NCBI RefSeq assembly: GCF_019112545.1
Contig: NW_025064880.1
Coordinates: 2,416,054 to 2,480,053 of the forward strand
Source of the DNA: Guyanagaster necrorhizus
Lineage: Eukaryota; Basidiomycota; Agaricomycetes; Agaricales; Physalacriaceae
Reading direction: 5' to 3'
Length of the DNA stretch: 64,000 nucleotides
The position numbers and the translations under genes are program-made. The notes under the pieces are model-generated. The model did no database searches. It was not told the DNA's origin and saw only the letters and a list, made by a program, of their open reading frames with translations. Below, piece after piece: positions 50,079 to 60,255 of this stretch; positions within the stretch are counted from its first letter, which is position 1, and each line of letters starts with the position of its first letter.

Positions 50079-50895
50079 ACATTCTTCCAAGAGATTTTTG
50101 ACACACTCTGACTATTATTGATCCTTTCACTGCCTCTTTTGAGCATGGAATTAGAGACCATACTCAAGAATCCCTTAGTGATACCACCAAACTGGCTTCA
50201 GACTGGAGCTCCAACTACAGCTCTGCCTCTAAAACTCAAAGCCCTTATAATTCAGATCTTTCTGCAAACATTGACTCTGATAGTAATAGCATCAGCAGAG
50301 AAATCTATGAAGCAATGAGAGAATACCAACATGACCACAACAACCACTCTGATCAAGACATTGAAGAAATGGAGGGCAACCCAGAGCTCAACTCAAGGAG
50401 AAAAATCCACCAACCCTTCAGAGAATCTAGCTGGTTGGAACCTACCTCCAGTGGATTTAACACACTACTTTTGACTGCATGTGACACTCTTTTATCTGTC
50501 TATGGGATTAGAAGGCCTGATCTCATCTACATCAGTGATGACATCCTTTGGCAATTTCTTGGAATCTGAGTTGCTAGATTATTCAGAAATAATGAGTTTC
50601 TCCATCAATTCTGCCAATATAATGAGTGAATGGAGGAAGCAGCAGGAGAATCCTGAGATAGGGCCAGGCAACCCATTGCTGGGCCTTCCTGACCTTAGGA
50701 CCAGTCTTCTATTGACCTCAGACTCAGCCAGCCAGAATGACTTCTCAGCAACAGTAAAGGCACAGAGAGTTTTCTTGATATTTGATTAGTTTAAGGATTA
50801 CCAAGATGAAGAGAAGGAGGAATAAAATGAGAAGTAGCTCTATAGAGAGATAGACAGGGAGCATCAAGAGGAGCTCAATGAGTTGTTCTGAGAAT
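50079..50895 (+). pseudogene. F1 gag leader, right part
   Basis: Continuation of F1 after element R. Two overlapping frames can be followed. One reads MELETILKNPLVIPPNWLQ (50140-50205) and, further on, INSANIMSEWRKQQENPEIG (about 50600-50670), matching the gag frame of F3/F4 (GLETPWMLFGWLQ; ETSAGITEQWRQQQKEK). The other reads HGIRDHTQESLSDTTKLAS (about 50140) and 50315-50569 (MREYQHDHNNHSDQDIEEME), matching the overlapping frame. F1 is cut off at 50895 by the F2 LTR. Confidence 0.6.
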
Positions 50896-51080
50896 TGTTA
50901 TAATCTTTTCTCTTATCTTTTTTTTTTTTCAGAATTAACCTCTATTTATGCTTAGTCAGAGTGCCTGGACCAGCACTTAGAACCATGGGACAGGCTTAGT
51001 CAGCACAACAAGCCTAGTCAGTCATTGTCCTTTAATGCAATGGCATTGCTCAACAATGCACATGCAGCTTGGGTCTAACA
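50896..51080 (+). repeat. LTR of element F2, internally deleted
   Basis: Only 185 bp: starts TGTTATAATCTTTTC, contains a T13 tract and the TGCTTAGTCAGAGTGC block also found in the F3 LTR, and ends GGGTCTAACA. The middle, including TATA and the self-primer, is missing. The 5 bases before it are AGAAT. Confidence 0.65.
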
Positions 51081-51094
51081 ATTAGCTTAAAGCT
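51081..51094 (+). promoter_or_regulatory. Primer-binding site of F2
   Basis: ATTAGCTTAAAGCT directly after the LTR end; same position and form as in F1, R, F3 and F4. Its LTR partner has been deleted. Confidence 0.55.
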
Positions 51095-51137
51095 TCTTTT
51101 TTCCTTTTCTCATATATAATAGTGTGGAGGAAATCAA

Positions 51138-54060
51138 ATGTCATCTATCAATCCTGAATCACCAAACTTTAATCATAAGTTCTTTGAACTCCTCACCTCC
51201 ATCATTAGAATACTGTTAGGATTGTTGATAATCATCCAACTTTGCAGAGGCTGATAATCTATTACTGCTTAGGCAGTCAGACACTATCAAGAGTTCTAGA
51301 ATATCTGCTATATCCTCTGAAATGTCACATCTGACCTCTCTCTCTATGATATTCCAATCACTCCCAGAACCTTCTATCAGCCCACAATAGAAACTGTACC
51401 CAAAGCTGAGTCTAAGAGAATGAATTTGCAGAGCTCTCCACAAGGAGAAAGACACCAATACTCCTCTCAACTCCAGCAAACTACAAGCAGAAACAGCAAC
51501 TCTCACTTCACAGAGTTCAGAAATCTATGGATCCTGCCACTGGTCTCCAACTATAAGGACAAAGACCTCTTCAACAACTTCTTTAATGACACACCCTCTG
51601 ACACTTCAGCCCTCACAAAGCATAGGATTAGAGACCATGCTCAAGATTCCTTTGATGCCACTTGGGTGGCTCCAAAACTCCAATCTGTTTTATTTGCATA
51701 CTTCAGATACAACTCTCTCTATACCACTCTGCAATCCAGCTCACACCTCCAGTCACCCTCACTCTATACCTAAGACATAGAGCTAGAACAAGGACATACC
51801 AGCTAGAGACCCACAGTCCAGGATGTTATTAATGAGCATTCCAGAGATTTCATCAAAGAAGAGCTCTGAGAAGCTAGTGAAGGGGTTCTTGAGGATCTTG
51901 ACTGGGCAGAAAGAGAGCAAGCATAGAAGAAAACCCTCTACTACTATGAGTTATACAACACATGGTATTATCAATGATAATGAGAGCTTGAGGCTGCCAA
52001 GTGAGATATCTCTAGTTCTCATGCCTCAGACATCTGAACAGACCACACATGCTCTCTGTTCAGAGAGCTCAGCACCACCAGAATTGAAAGTGACCTCTGG
52101 GCAGGACCCTACAGCCCTATTACCTCCAGCAAAGCTGCAAGAAGAGATCAGACTCTCTCTCTCTGAAGAGATGATACTTCTCCCCCCCAAGCCATCAGCA
52201 TCATCAGCATCAACACCATCCTCTCACAGTCTGACTCTATACTCAATGCCCATGTCTCTGACTGAGGACTCTGGCAATTTCTAGGTGAAAGAGTTGCTCA
52301 ACTCTTCCTTAATCTCAGATTCTATGCTTACTTCTGCATCTATAGCTAAGACCTGGAGGTGGCATGAGCACATGGAGGCACTCAGTACCACCCCAACCTT
52401 GAGAATACTCTCCTCTAGCCTCCTCCTCTAGCCGATGTTGCTGGATCTAGTAATCCAATCAACAACCAGCTCTCCAGCAACTCTCCAACCTCTGGCACTA
52501 TTCATCTTCAACCCATGTGACAGTTCCCTCCATGAGGACAGTAGAGAAGGAGATGATGAGAAAGAGAAAGATGAGAACAAGGTGGACAGTGACCCATTTG
52601 CTCTTCCAGAAGAATACCAATATTCAAAGGATCCAGCAGAGGAAACTGATAAAGAAGCATTAATCAAGGAGATACAAAGACATAGAAAAGGTGAGTACTA
52701 AGAGTTGTATGAATGAGAGGTGGCCTTTCTGTGGAAGGACACCCAATAGTTGGCTTCACCAATAGGATAGAAGTATATTTATATAGATCATGAGGAACAT
52801 CAGAATGTCTTATGATATTCTGCCACCAATTATGCTATTAACACATATAACTAACAGCATCCAGAGGACCTACTCAGCAAGCTGCCAGAGTATAAGCTCT
52901 GATTCAATATTGAACCCATGCCATAGACACCATCTATGACACTCAAGAGAGCCATCTATATGGCTCTCTTGACCTGAAGCAATACAAGCTGATACTCATA
53001 TTCTGACCCTTCTATAAAGATATTGGCAATCCAGCTTTCTCAGTCCTGGTCACAGCCAACCACTTGGCCTGCTGTCATTCAACACCTATGGACCAGCAAA
53101 GAAAGCTGATTACTCAGCAGACAACCACCATCCAATGAAGCCAAGAGAAGCAGAGCCAGAAAGGACCTGATCAAAGATGATTCCAAAGCAGTCTGATTAG
53201 GATTTACTGTCAAAAATAGGGTGATCATCTGAAAAGAAGCAGCCCTGCAAGGAAGCTCTGTTGCCAATAATAACTCCCTCCATTCCTTTCCCAGACCACT
53301 GATAGAATGGCACTGACTCTCATTTAGCAAATACCTGAATCTGATGGATGCACTATCAAATAACACAGCTATACTACAATGCAAACCTGATCTCTTATAA
53401 ACTCCTTGCCCCTTCAAAGGGATATCAGATGACATTGATCACTTTCTTATAGACTGTAAGCAATACTTTGAAGTATACATCATATATCTAGAGACTGACA
53501 TGAATAAGGTGGCATTCACTGCCTTGTACTTTGAGAGCAAAGCCAAATGCTGATGAACTCTCATCTCCTCATTCTTCTACTCTATGACTCAACAGCATCA
53601 TTGATTTCTCTCTTGGCTGATGTTTAAACAGATGGTTTATAACAAGTTCATTGACTCTGCCATCTAGAAGGTCCACAAGAACAAAATAAAGGAATTACAA
53701 ATAGCAGGTGATAAAGTTGCCAGCAAGTACTTTGATGAGTTGGAATATCTGAGAATACTAGCAGGAATACAGGACAGCACTAATGATAATGGAAGAATGG
53801 TTGAGCACCTCAAACTTAGGGCTCCATTGTCATATATCAAGATGATCTCTGATATAAGAACAAACATTTTCAGAGGGTACAATGTGTGGAAAGACAGGAT
53901 TACTGAGATGAACAAGAAATGCCTTCAGCAAAAAGCAGTAAATGTCAGACTCCAACCTGAAAAGAAGTCCACCACCTCTTCTAATGGGAAGACTGGCACT
54001 TCCAAAGCCAGCATCTCCTTGATACCCTCTTACACTGCACAGAAGACTGGAACTGGTGAA
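51138..54060 (+). pseudogene. Gag leader and gag of element F2
   Basis: Starts with ATG at 51138 and the hydrophobic segment FFELLTSIIRILLGLLIIIQLC. The overlapping frame is open at 51420-51773 (LFNNFFNDTPSD, RIRDHAQDSFDATWVAP), while the gag frame reads SIGLETMLKIPLMPLGWLQ in the same DNA. The gag core can be followed to NGRMVEHLKLRAPLSYIKMISDI (about 53795-53860) and YNVWKDRITEM. It ends before the zinc knuckle, where repeat X begins. Numerous stops; CpG nearly absent. Confidence 0.65.
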
Positions 54061-54937
54061 GAGGATCTGAGTGCACATAAGATGAAAACAGATACAGCAG
54101 AGTGCTATCCACTGACCACACTCACACCAACACACACACAAAACTCTTAGTTTATAGGAGGATTATAATGCAATAAAAGTAGTAATCAACAAATATAATT
54201 GTCTTCTTCAAAGAATCCACAGTGCATGAACAATAATAGCATGCTTACAACAGTACTAAATCTCTCTAAGTCTCAAAGCTTTTCATTTTATCAAAACAAG
54301 AGGTGGCAACAGGTGTTGCTAGGCCTCAAGGCAAAGAGTACTGCAGCTCAATACAATACATCAAAACTCTCTCATAAAACTCTCCAAAAAGTCCTAAGCA
54401 CAGCTCAGATCACCTCAAAATCTCTAACACACACAATACACAACTCAAAGCTTTGTGCTCTAAGCAAAAACTAATCACAAACACATCCACAAGTGCTAAA
54501 GAGCACAGATCTCTGTTCACAAGTTTCCAAACCAATCATAGACCCACAGGATTTAAACCTATGCAATTTAGAGACACAAAACACAATAAACACTGTCTGA
54601 CAGACCAAAGGGTTTGAACCTCTGCCAATCTGTGGAAATAACACAAAAGTGCACACTAATCAAGCCAAAGAGTTTGAACCTCTGCTGTCTGTAGTGCTGC
54701 ATATCACAAATATCTTAAAAACTCAAGATGATGCTCTTCAGACACCACTCTCTTATTCTCAGATTAGAGTGCAATCTAAAACCTCTTATCAAACTAGACT
54801 TAAGTCCTTTGTGAGCTTCAATGCTTCACTTAGTTCTCACAGCTCTCTCAAGGATATTCAATAATACATCTATTCTCTTGCCTAAAGTTACAAACACAAA
54901 CTCAGAGCTAGAGTGCAAGATTTTCTGTGTCCAATAC
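54060..54937 (-). repeat. Repeat X, copy 2
   Basis: Inverted copy of 47713-48580; it shares the TTTATAGGAGGATTATAATGC block (54151-54171) with the complement of copy 1 and the CCAATAC end. The same tandem units appear (GGTTTGAACCTCTGCC near 54611, TTTGAACCTCTGCTG near 54672). It is cut at 54937 by the LTR of F3 inside CCAATAC|A. Confidence 0.6.
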
Positions 54938-55462
54938 TGTTACAATTTTTCCTATTTTCTTTTCTTTTTCCTTGGAAACAACCCTTATCTTGCTTAGTCA
55001 GGGCGCTTAGGCCAGTGCTTAGGACCGTGGGAATGCTTAGCTCAGCAACCCAGTCGGTTGTCATTCTACTGCACTGCTGTGTGCTGTGAAGGGAGAGACA
55101 ATACTCTTTTTGTTCTCCAACTGCAGTGCAGCAGTAACAGCACACAGCAGAACAATGGGCTTTTGTGGAGAGACTGGCAACAGTAGAGGAAACAGCATAA
55201 CAGCAAGACAACAGCTTTTGTGAATGGATATTTATAGCATGATAACAGAACAGTATTTAAGTAGCATAGTTCTCGCTGTAATACCCCAGTCTCGAACTAA
55301 AGTTTATTCTCTACCATCCTATCTCGAGCTCCAGCTACTTGCCATGCCTTGACCACATCGACATCATTAGCATTCGGTGAACTCTGATAGTCTAACCTGA
55401 AGTGCAAGGTTCTATCAGTTTATCATCACATGTTAATAGTCACATGGAGTTTGGGCTTAACA
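54938..55462 (+). repeat. LTR of element F3
   Basis: 525-bp LTR, TGTTACAATTTTTCC to GGGCTTAACA. TATTTAAG at 55253-55260 is followed about 30 nt later by the self-primer AGTCTCGAACTAA (55288-55300). It keeps noticeably more CpG than the LTRs of F1, F2 and R. The five bases before it are AATAC. Confidence 0.8.
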
Positions 55463-55476
55463 ATTAGTTCGAGACT
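55463..55476 (+). promoter_or_regulatory. Primer-binding site of F3 (self-priming type)
   Basis: ATTAGTTCGAGACT is the reverse complement of 55288-55300 in the LTR (13 of 14). The CG inside both partners shows that they match as a pair and not through shared decay. Confidence 0.7.
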
Positions 55477-55518
55477 TCTCACTTCCTTTTCTCAAGCCTA
55501 TTTGTGCTGAGAAACCGA

Positions 55519-56862
55519 ATGCCCCCTGCTCTAAATCTGTCCAATCCAAACTTTACACACGAGTTCTTCGAACTCCTAGCTTCTATCATTGGAACCCTGA
55601 TCGGTTTGTTGGTGATCATACAGCTGTGCCATAGACACCAATCTATTACCGCCTGGGCTATTTGACACTATCAAGAATTTCAGCGCATTCATACAATCCT
55701 TCGCAATGTCACACCAGATCTCCCCCTCTATGACATCCCTCCCTCTGTCCGAAACTCCGTCCAACACCCTGAAGAAACAGAAGACGAGCCTAGGAGCTCA
55801 ACTCAAAGGCATTCTAGGGAAGAGGAGGAGCAGCAGCAGCACGAATATCCCCCAAGACCCCCGTCGGCAGTCATCTGAGACCCTGGAAACCCTTGGGCTA
55901 CAGGGTTTCGATGAACCCGACCTAACACCCCCATCCCCTCCCCTGAGCGCAGCATCACTGCATCAAGAACAACTGTCGCCCAGTCTGGAATTGGGCACTG
56001 GGCTAGAGACTCCTTGGATGCTATTTGGATGGCTCCAAACCCCAGAAGGACCAACCAGCGTGAACCCTGACACACCTCATCAACAAGAAGCAGTGGAAGG
56101 GGAACCCGGGTCAGTAGTCCTGACCCATTCTTTGATGACACCAATAGAGACGAGGTCCAATACTGGCAAGCAGCATCCAGAGCAGCCAGTAGATTGGAGC
56201 AGGAGCGAGGAGGAGCCCCATGCATACCAAGGAGTAGTCCAGTGGTACCAAATGCAATATGGCCAACCCCCCAGTCTCTTGCTGACTTCCTCGATGCTCC
56301 TGACTTTCTGTTCTGGGAACCAGCCTCTCCCCCCAGTAACTCCGACCCCTGGACAGGGTCAACTGCCGGAGTTGTCCAGGCTGACAACTACTACTACAGG
56401 GAGCAGACACTCCTCAGCGATGACTGCCCGCTTTCATATGGGACAGACACCATCGCCAAGACTGACAATATCCCCATCTGGGGAAATAGGATACCGTCAG
56501 ACCTCGGATCAATCAGGGGAGACGACGAACATATTGACCTCACAGGGGATCTCAAAAGGGTTCTCGACTGGCCAATTGCTGCCCTCTTCCTCCATCCCCG
56601 GTTCTATCGAAACTTCTGCCGGTATCGCAGAGCAGTGGCGCCGCCAGCAGAAGAAGAAGAGGAGCAGCCCAACCGGGAGCCTACTCCTCGATCCAGACCC
56701 GAGGACACCGAGTCCAGCACTCAGCCCCAGTCTGCCCGCCCCAGAAACCTTCGGCCAGCAAGGCAGTTCCCTCCTTGAGGGGACCACCGACAAGGGGGCC
56801 GATGGGGATGACGAGGCTGAGGAGGAGGACCAAGGGGGCCGAGTCGTGGACCTCATCCTTGA
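55519..56862 (+). pseudogene. Overlapping leader ORF of F3 (hydrophobic N-terminus, function unknown)
   Basis: Frame in +2 relation to gag; 448 codons from ATG 55519 (MPPALNLSNPNFTHEFF) to TGA 56860-56862, exactly the same length as in F4. It begins with a likely membrane segment (FFELLASIIGTLIGLLVIIQLC, residues 15-36), followed by YDIPPSVRNSVQHPEE, a charged Pro-rich linker, YWQAASRAASRLEQERGGA, ADFLDAPDFLFWEP, DDCPLSYGTDTIAKTDNIPI and FLHPRFYRNFCRYRRAVAP. In-frame TGA at 55663, 55876, 55912, 56068 and 56776; at 55876 and 56776 the F4 codon is CGA, and at 55663 and 55912 it is CAA, all explained by CpG decay of CGA. The TGA at 56068 is shared with F4. No family recognised. Confidence 0.55.
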
Positions 56863-58546
56863 GTGGGGAAGTATTGTCGATATAACTACACATCAAGCAC
56901 AGGAGAAGAAGCAACGAGAACGAGAAGCGAGGGAGGAGGAGTTTGTTCAGCTATATCAAGAACAGGTAGCTGAACTGTGGAAGGACGATCTCTAGCTACA
57001 ATCGTCTCTGGAGAGAAGGTACACAGCCACTGATCCTGTTGAGAAGGAGGAGATTTTACAGTATGCTGCGACAGAGCAGGCTATTTTTAACTTCAATCAG
57101 CGGTTCTTACACTATCAGATAATGGCGATGCCACCATATCGACCAAGGTTCGGAAAATGACAGACACCAATGCTGTGGATGCCGAGTGTCATGCCATCTA
57201 GAATGACAAATACAGCATCGTCAATCCGAACGGCAACATCAAGGTACTCGGATGCCACATCTGCCGTCTGCAGCATGGCATCCCGGCTAGCCCGATCTTA
57301 TGGACAGCCAAGAATTCATCACCCGAATCCCTGGACCGGCACAGGAAGCCGACTACTGGCAGGACAGCCACTGCCTGATGAAGCCGAGGGAAGTAGTTTG
57401 GTCTCCACTAATCAGAAGAAGGATGACCCCGAGGCTGTGGCACAGGGGTGGACAATCAAAGATGGCCGGATCATCTAAAAGGAAGGGCCTCTGATGCCAA
57501 GAAGCCCTGTCGCCAATGATGGGTCTCTGCATTCCTTTCCAGGGCCCCCGATGGACTGGATCGGCCCTCCTGGAGGGGAACCCCCAAATCCGATGGTGCC
57601 TCTGGATCCGAAGGTGCATGTATTAAATGTCAAGCCAACATTTGGGTGGGATCCCCTTCCCTTCAAGAGGGCCTCAGACGATATTGACCGCTTCCTTTTA
57701 GACTGCGACCAATATTTCCAAGTTTTCGCTTCCTACTTCCTCCTCGACGTATACAAAGTCAACTACGCCACTATATACTTTGAAGACAAAGCAAAGGTAT
57801 GGTAGGCACTGATGGCACCCACCTTCTGGTCAACCACAAGACAACACCACCGACTCTCCTTGTGGCCTATACTAAAGCAGATGATCCATGACAAGTTCAT
57901 GGATCCGGCTGTCTGAGAAGTCCACAAGTCGAAGATGAAGGAGTACAAGATGGGCGATAAAGCAGCGCCCGACTACTTCGACAAACTGGAGTGCCTCGGA
58001 AAACTTGCCGGGATTTGAGAAGATGTGGTGGACTCAGGCCGAATGGTTGAGTATATGAAACTGGGGGTACCACCTCACTACCTCAAGACGATCTCGGATC
58101 TCAGCCACAGTGTACCAGTCGGCTATGATGAATGGAAGGCACGAATCACCGTAATGTGGCAGGAGCAACAACAACAGAAGGCCGAAGCAGCAAACCTGTG
58201 GAGGCAGCACAGGTACCAGGGACAGAGCCCGAAGCCCTCCACCTCCCACACGACCACATCCACCAGGCCCGGCGGCTCAACCCCAACTTCCCAGAACAAT
58301 GGGAAGCAAACCGGTAAGGGCCCAAATACCGGAAAGGGTAAGCAGATCAATGTGGATCGCCTCAAGAAGGAGGGGAAGTGCTTCAATTGTGGCCAACTAG
58401 GCCACATGGCATGGAACTGCCTGGAGAAGAAGAACAAGCGCACGTGGGAAGACATCAGAGCACAGATCACTGAGCTGACAAAGGAAGCTCAGGACCTCGG
58501 GAATGATGACAAACCTGAGGAGGAAAAAGACGGGACCGAGCAGTAG
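55706..58546 (+). pseudogene. Gag of element F3
   Basis: 947-codon gag frame with stops. Residues 1-429 are open (55706-56995) but overlap the leader ORF. Then come EEEFVQLYQEQVAELW, EEILQYAATEQAIFNFNQRF, GSLHSFPGPPMDWIGPPGGEPP, the retro-gag core (SDDIDRFLLDCDQYFQVFASYF; PDYFDKLECLGKLAGI; SGRMVEYMKLGVPPHYL), and a CCHC knuckle GKCFNCGQLGHMAWNC at about 58375-58425. Stops at 56993, about 57476, 57803, 57914 and 58016 and elsewhere; where F4 differs the codon is mostly CGA/CGG or TGG. The length equals the F4 frame exactly (2,841 nt). Confidence 0.8.
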
Positions 58547-58559
58547 GCAATTCGACTGC

Positions 58560-59563
58560 TTCAGCCAAAGGAACAAGTAATGGATCACAATCTGCTGGAC
58601 AGACTAACATTCTATCCTCTATAGTGTCACCACCTATGTCTAAATTATGTGTGCATTCGAATATATCTGACCTCGTTACTCAGAAACCAGAATTGCCTAA
58701 GGAATCAACTCCTATGACTCAAGCGCCGATGAAGGGCTGAAGAGGGGCAGAGAGCCCCAAAGGTACGTTTTCATCTTCAGTTCATCAAACTAAAAAATCA
58801 AAACAGACTCAATTGCCTTCAGGCCGAACAGGGGTAGAGAACCCCACAGCCTGGCTCAAGCTATTCAACACTGAATGGACTTGGTGAGCAATCAAAGATG
58901 CCAGGGACGAGACAGCAGCAAAAGCCGTACTCAAGAATTGGGTACACAAGACCCATGTCGAGGAAGTGGTCGATGATATGATCACAGGGATGAAGAAGGC
59001 AGAGAGATGCCAAGCACTCGAATGGCTCGATGAATTACATGGACCACGGAAATTCATTCGATGAACTAAAACCACAGGACAGGATCTGATGACCAAGGCA
59101 CAGATCGAGACACTAATGTCTCGATCTACCCATGCAGTCACTGCTCTGATCGACAGTGGCTGCATGGGAAGTTCCATCAATCGAGCTTTTGTCGCCAAGC
59201 ACCAACTACCTACATAGGCAACGGCAGCCCCTATACCAGTCTATAATGCAGACGGAACAAAGAACCAAGTGGGATCAATCACCGAGTATGTGGAGCTTAG
59301 ACTCACTATCGGTGATCACTCGGAATGAATCGACCTCGCAGTAATGGATCTAGGAACCAGAGAAGTATTCCTCGGCCATGACTGGTTGATCAGACACAAT
59401 CCTCTAATCAACTGGAAGACCAGATGAATCATCTTCGCCTGGTGTCATTGCTGGAAAATTCCTTTCGAACTCCCAGATGAGGATCCTGAGGACCGATGGG
59501 ATGAGGAATTAGAAGACGGTGAGACTATCCTCACCATAGACCTTCAAAGGGCCATTAACATTC
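58560..59563 (+). pseudogene. Pol start with retropepsin (element F3), truncated
   Basis: Pol lies in the -1 frame relative to gag. Readable parts: KLCVHSNISDLVTQKPE, TAWLKLFNTEWTW, WLDELHGPRKFI, then the protease ALIDSGCMGSSINRAFVAKHQLP (active-site DSG at about 59150), and FLGHDWLIRHNPLINWKTR near 59370-59430. Stops interrupt it. The element is cut at 59563, before reverse transcriptase, by the LTR of F4. Confidence 0.75.
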
Positions 59564-60199
59564 TGTTACGATTTTTTCACTTCTCCTTTACTTTTCTGGA
59601 AAAGACCCCTATCTGTGCACGTGACCATGGGAATCACACAGCAGCCCAAGACAGTCATTCTTCCGCTGCGCTGCTGTATGCTGTGAAGGGAGAGACAACG
59701 CTCNNNNNNNNNNNNNNNNNNNNNNNNNNNNNNNNNNNNNNNNNNNNNNNNNNNNNNNNNNNNNNNNNNNNNNNNNNNNNNNNNNNNNNNNNNNNNNNNN
59801 NNNNNNNNNNNNNNNNNNNNNNNNNNNNNNNNNNNNNNNNNNNNNNNNNNNNNNNNNNNNNNNNNNNNNNNNNNNNNNNNNNNNNNNNNNNNNNNNNNNN
59901 NNNNNNNNNNNNNNNNNNNNNNNNNNNNNNNNNNNNNNNNNNNNNNNNNNNNNNNNNNNNNNNNNNNNNNNNNNNNNNNNNNNNNNNNNNNNNNNNNNNN
60001 NNNNNNNNNNNNNNNNNNNNNNNNNNNNNNNNNNNNNNNNNNNNNNNNNNNNNNNNNNNNNNNNNNNNNNNNNNNNNNNNNNNNNNNNNNNNNNNNNNAC
60101 AACACTGACATCCGGTGAACTCTGATTGTTTAACCCGAAGTGCGCAGTTCAATCGGTTTATCATCACGTGTCATAGTCACGTGGGGTTTGAGTCTAACA
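59564..60199 (+). repeat. LTR of element F4 (contains assembly gap)
   Basis: Starts TGTTACGATTTTTTC and ends GAGTCTAACA at 60199. Both ends align with the F3 LTR, but 395 bases in the middle are N. The flanking five bases on the left are CATTC. The visible part keeps CpG (for example CGCTGCG), the least decayed LTR here. Confidence 0.8.
59704..60098. other. Assembly gap (395 N)
   Basis: Run of N inside the F4 LTR. Open frames predicted across it are artefacts. By comparison with the F3 LTR, about 240 real bases would be expected between the visible flanks, so the gap length may be an estimate. Confidence 0.95.
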
Positions 60200-60213
60200 A
60201 TTAGTTCAAGACT
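60200..60213 (+). promoter_or_regulatory. Primer-binding site of F4 (self-priming type)
   Basis: ATTAGTTCAAGACT directly after the LTR. Its expected LTR partner (AGTCTTGAACTAA) would lie inside the N gap. Confidence 0.6.
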
Positions 60214-60255
60214 TCTTGCTTCCTTTTCTCAAGCCTATTTGTGCTGAGAAACCGA

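Noticed and set aside
55803..56387. 194-codon minus-strand frame, with a counterpart in F4
   Set aside because: Antisense shadow of G+C-rich gag leader DNA; shorter and broken in F4 (60408-60761, 60869-61124), no motif.
59566..60167. Open frames of 140-181 codons on both strands
   Set aside because: They run through the 395-base N gap; the unknown bases were translated as open.
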